Below, one piece after another: positions 16,022 through 16,953 of a DNA stretch of 16,953 nucleotides; positions within the stretch are counted from its first letter, which is position 1, and each line of letters opens with the position of its first letter. Origin of the DNA: Burkholderiales bacterium (GTDB taxonomy: Bacteria; Pseudomonadota; Gammaproteobacteria; Burkholderiales; Burkholderiaceae_C). The stretch is taken from assembly GCA_011391855.1 (NCBI GenBank), contig JAABPT010000420.1, positions 1-16,953 of the forward strand, written 5' to 3'. The translations under genes were made by a program, and so were the position numbers. The notes under the pieces were generated by a model. It searched no databases. It was not told the origin of the DNA and saw only the letters and a program-made list of their open reading frames with translations.

Positions 16022-16086
16022 CCAACAAGCAGTTGCCAAACGTTCTGTTGGAAGGCGCGTCACCCTCTTTGACGCGCCTTTTTTTT
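16022..16086 (+). ncRNA. Candidate small RNA with intrinsic terminator
   Basis: Bounded by the TACAAT element upstream and a strong terminator. The proposed RNA would form CCAACA (16022-16027) with TGTTGG (16046-16051) as a first stem, then the terminator stem. No open reading frame of note lies inside. A longer form could begin near 15843. It matches no RNA family I know by sequence. The terminator is too far from mucD, which already has its own, so another transcript is the simplest explanation. Confidence 0.4.
16054..16086 (+). terminator. Strong intrinsic terminator with no gene in front
   Basis: GGCGCGTCA (16054-16062) and TGACGCGCC (16070-16078) form a perfect nine-pair stem around a seven-base loop, followed by eight Ts (16079-16086). 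It is a textbook rho-independent terminator and the strongest in the window. It lies about 440 bases beyond the mucD stop and 116 before lepA. Confidence 0.9.
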
Positions 16087-16202
16087 AGCCTCTCGCGCCG
16101 CCGTGGTGCTGTCTCTTGGTGCTGTTCATCGGGCCGCGCTGCCGCCCGACACCTGCGGCCTTCAAGCCATTGCGCGCCGGACCCGAAAGCGGTGCTGCCG
16201 CG

Positions 16203-16953
16203 ATGCAATCACGTTCGATGAACCACATCCGCAACTTCTCGATCATTGCCCATATCGACCACGGCAAGAGTACGCTGGCCGACCGCATCATCCAGCGCTG
16301 CGGCGGCCTCTCCGACCGCGAGATGGAGGCCCAGGTGCTCGACTCAATGGACATCGAGCGCGAGCGCGGCATCACGATCAAGGCACAGACCGCCGCGCTG
16401 ACCTACGTGGCGCGCAATGGCCAGACCTACCAGCTCAACCTCATCGACACGCCGGGGCATGTGGACTTCTCTTATGAAGTGAGCCGCTCGCTGTCGGCCT
16501 GCGAAGGCGCGCTGCTGGTGGTGGATGCCTCGCAGGGCGTGGAAGCGCAGACGGTGGCCAACTGCTACACGGCGCTGGACCTCGGCGTGGAAGTGGTGCC
16601 TGTGCTGAACAAGATGGACCTGCCGCAGGCCGACCCCGAGCGCGCCAAGCAGGAGATCGAGGACGTCATCGGCATCGACGCCGACGACGCCATTCCCTGT
16701 TCGGCCAAGACCGGCATGGGCCTGGACGACATCATCGAGGCGGTGATCCACCGCATGCCGGCGCCGCGCGGCAACCCGAGCGGGCCGCCGCGGGCGATGA
16801 TCGTCGACAGCTGGTTCGACACCTACGTCGGCGTGGTGATGCTGGTGCGCGTGGTCGACGGCTCGTTCGGCAAGGGCGAGCGCATCCGCATGATGGCCAC
16901 CAACACCGTCTACGGCATCGAAAGCATGGGCGTGTTCACGCCCAAGAGTCTGC
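16203..16953 (+). CDS. lepA: Elongation factor 4 (LepA), N-terminal part, cut by window end
   Basis: Ribosome-associated translational GTPase linked to back-translocation or 30S biogenesis. About 250 residues are present of roughly 600. All G motifs are intact: AHIDHGKST (16-24), RGIT (55-58), DTPGH (82-86), NKMD (136-139) and SAK (167-169), followed by the start of domain II (RAMIVDSWFDTYVG). Two starts are possible, ATG 16203 and ATG 16218; the second gives MNHIRNFSII, the usual family N-terminus. Neither has a clear ribosome-binding site. A strong terminator 116 bases upstream implies its own promoter in that gap, which I could not pick out. The mucD-lepA neighbourhood recalls the usual order leading to lepB, rnc and era. 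Confidence 0.97.
   Translation, partial: MQSRSMNHIRNFSIIAHIDHGKSTLADRIIQRCGGLSDREMEAQVLDSMDIERERGITIKAQTAALTYVARNGQTYQLNLIDTPGHVDFSYEVSRSLSACEGALLVVDASQGVEAQTVANCYTALDLGVEVVPVLNKMDLPQADPERAKQEIEDVIGIDADDAIPCSAKTGMGLDDIIEAVIHRMPAPRGNPSGPPRAMIVDSWFDTYVGVVMLVRVVDGSFGKGERIRMMATNTVYGIESMGVFTPKSL

Larger units (their letters stand above)
15646..16202. other. 557-base non-coding gap of lower G+C before lepA
   Basis: The only open frame of size runs straight through a strong terminator and has no protein-like character. Counting 15841-15960 by hand gives 59 G or C in 120 bases, against 39 in 60 for 16861-16920 in lepA. In order it contains the mucD terminator, a second hairpin, a TAGAAT -10-like element, a long imperfect hairpin, a DnaA-box 9-mer, a TACAAT -10-like element and a strong terminator. 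This layout suggests one or more small untranslated transcripts. Confidence 0.7.

Noticed and set aside
15823..16221. A 132-codon plus-strand open frame in the mucD-lepA gap
   Set aside because: It reads through the strong terminator at 16054-16086, has no ribosome-binding site and lacks protein-like composition.

Overview
The window looks like chromosomal DNA of a betaproteobacterium, most likely Burkholderiales. The evidence is high G+C coding sequence, protein sequences typical of that group, and gene order: a yceD-rpmF-plsX-fabH-fabD-fabG-acpP-fabF block joined to rpoE-rseA-rseB-mucD and then lepA. It is mostly a housekeeping region. No prophage, transposon, CRISPR array, restriction or defence system, rRNA or tRNA gene is visible, and I found no undescribed multi-gene system.

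Layout. Positions 1-768 hold no intact gene, only what look like broken remnants of a secreted PKD/Ig-type protein. Positions 769-3362 carry a family-4 glycosyl-1-phosphate transferase overlapped by an RhlE-like DEAD-box helicase. On the minus strand, 3396-4826 carries a Maf/YceF nucleotide pyrophosphatase followed by an RsmI-like methyltransferase. From 4903 a long plus-strand series begins: yceD, rpmF (L32), plsX, fabH, fabD, fabG, acpP and fabF cover phospholipid and fatty-acid synthesis start-up and elongation. It continues through a small two-helix membrane protein resembling YgfX/CptA into the envelope-stress module rpoE, rseA, rseB and mucD. Positions 15646-16202 are a 557-base non-coding gap of lower G+C, and lepA begins at about 16203 and runs off the end.

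How the genes work together. PlsX makes acyl-phosphate from acyl-ACP. FabD loads malonate onto ACP, FabH primes the chain, FabF elongates it and FabG reduces the ketoacyl product. RpoE is held by the membrane anti-sigma factor RseA, RseB monitors the periplasm, and MucD is the protease and chaperone that handles misfolded envelope proteins. Lipid supply and envelope quality control are therefore almost continuous on one strand, with stop/start overlaps at several junctions.

The least ordinary parts are the mucD-lepA gap (a strong terminator with no gene in front of it, other inverted repeats, a perfect DnaA-box 9-mer and promoter-like -10 elements, suggesting a small RNA), the YgfX-like gene between fabF and rpoE, the rpmF leader hairpin, and an 18-bp perfect palindrome between rseB and mucD. 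All functional calls rest on reading the translations by eye; no database search was run.
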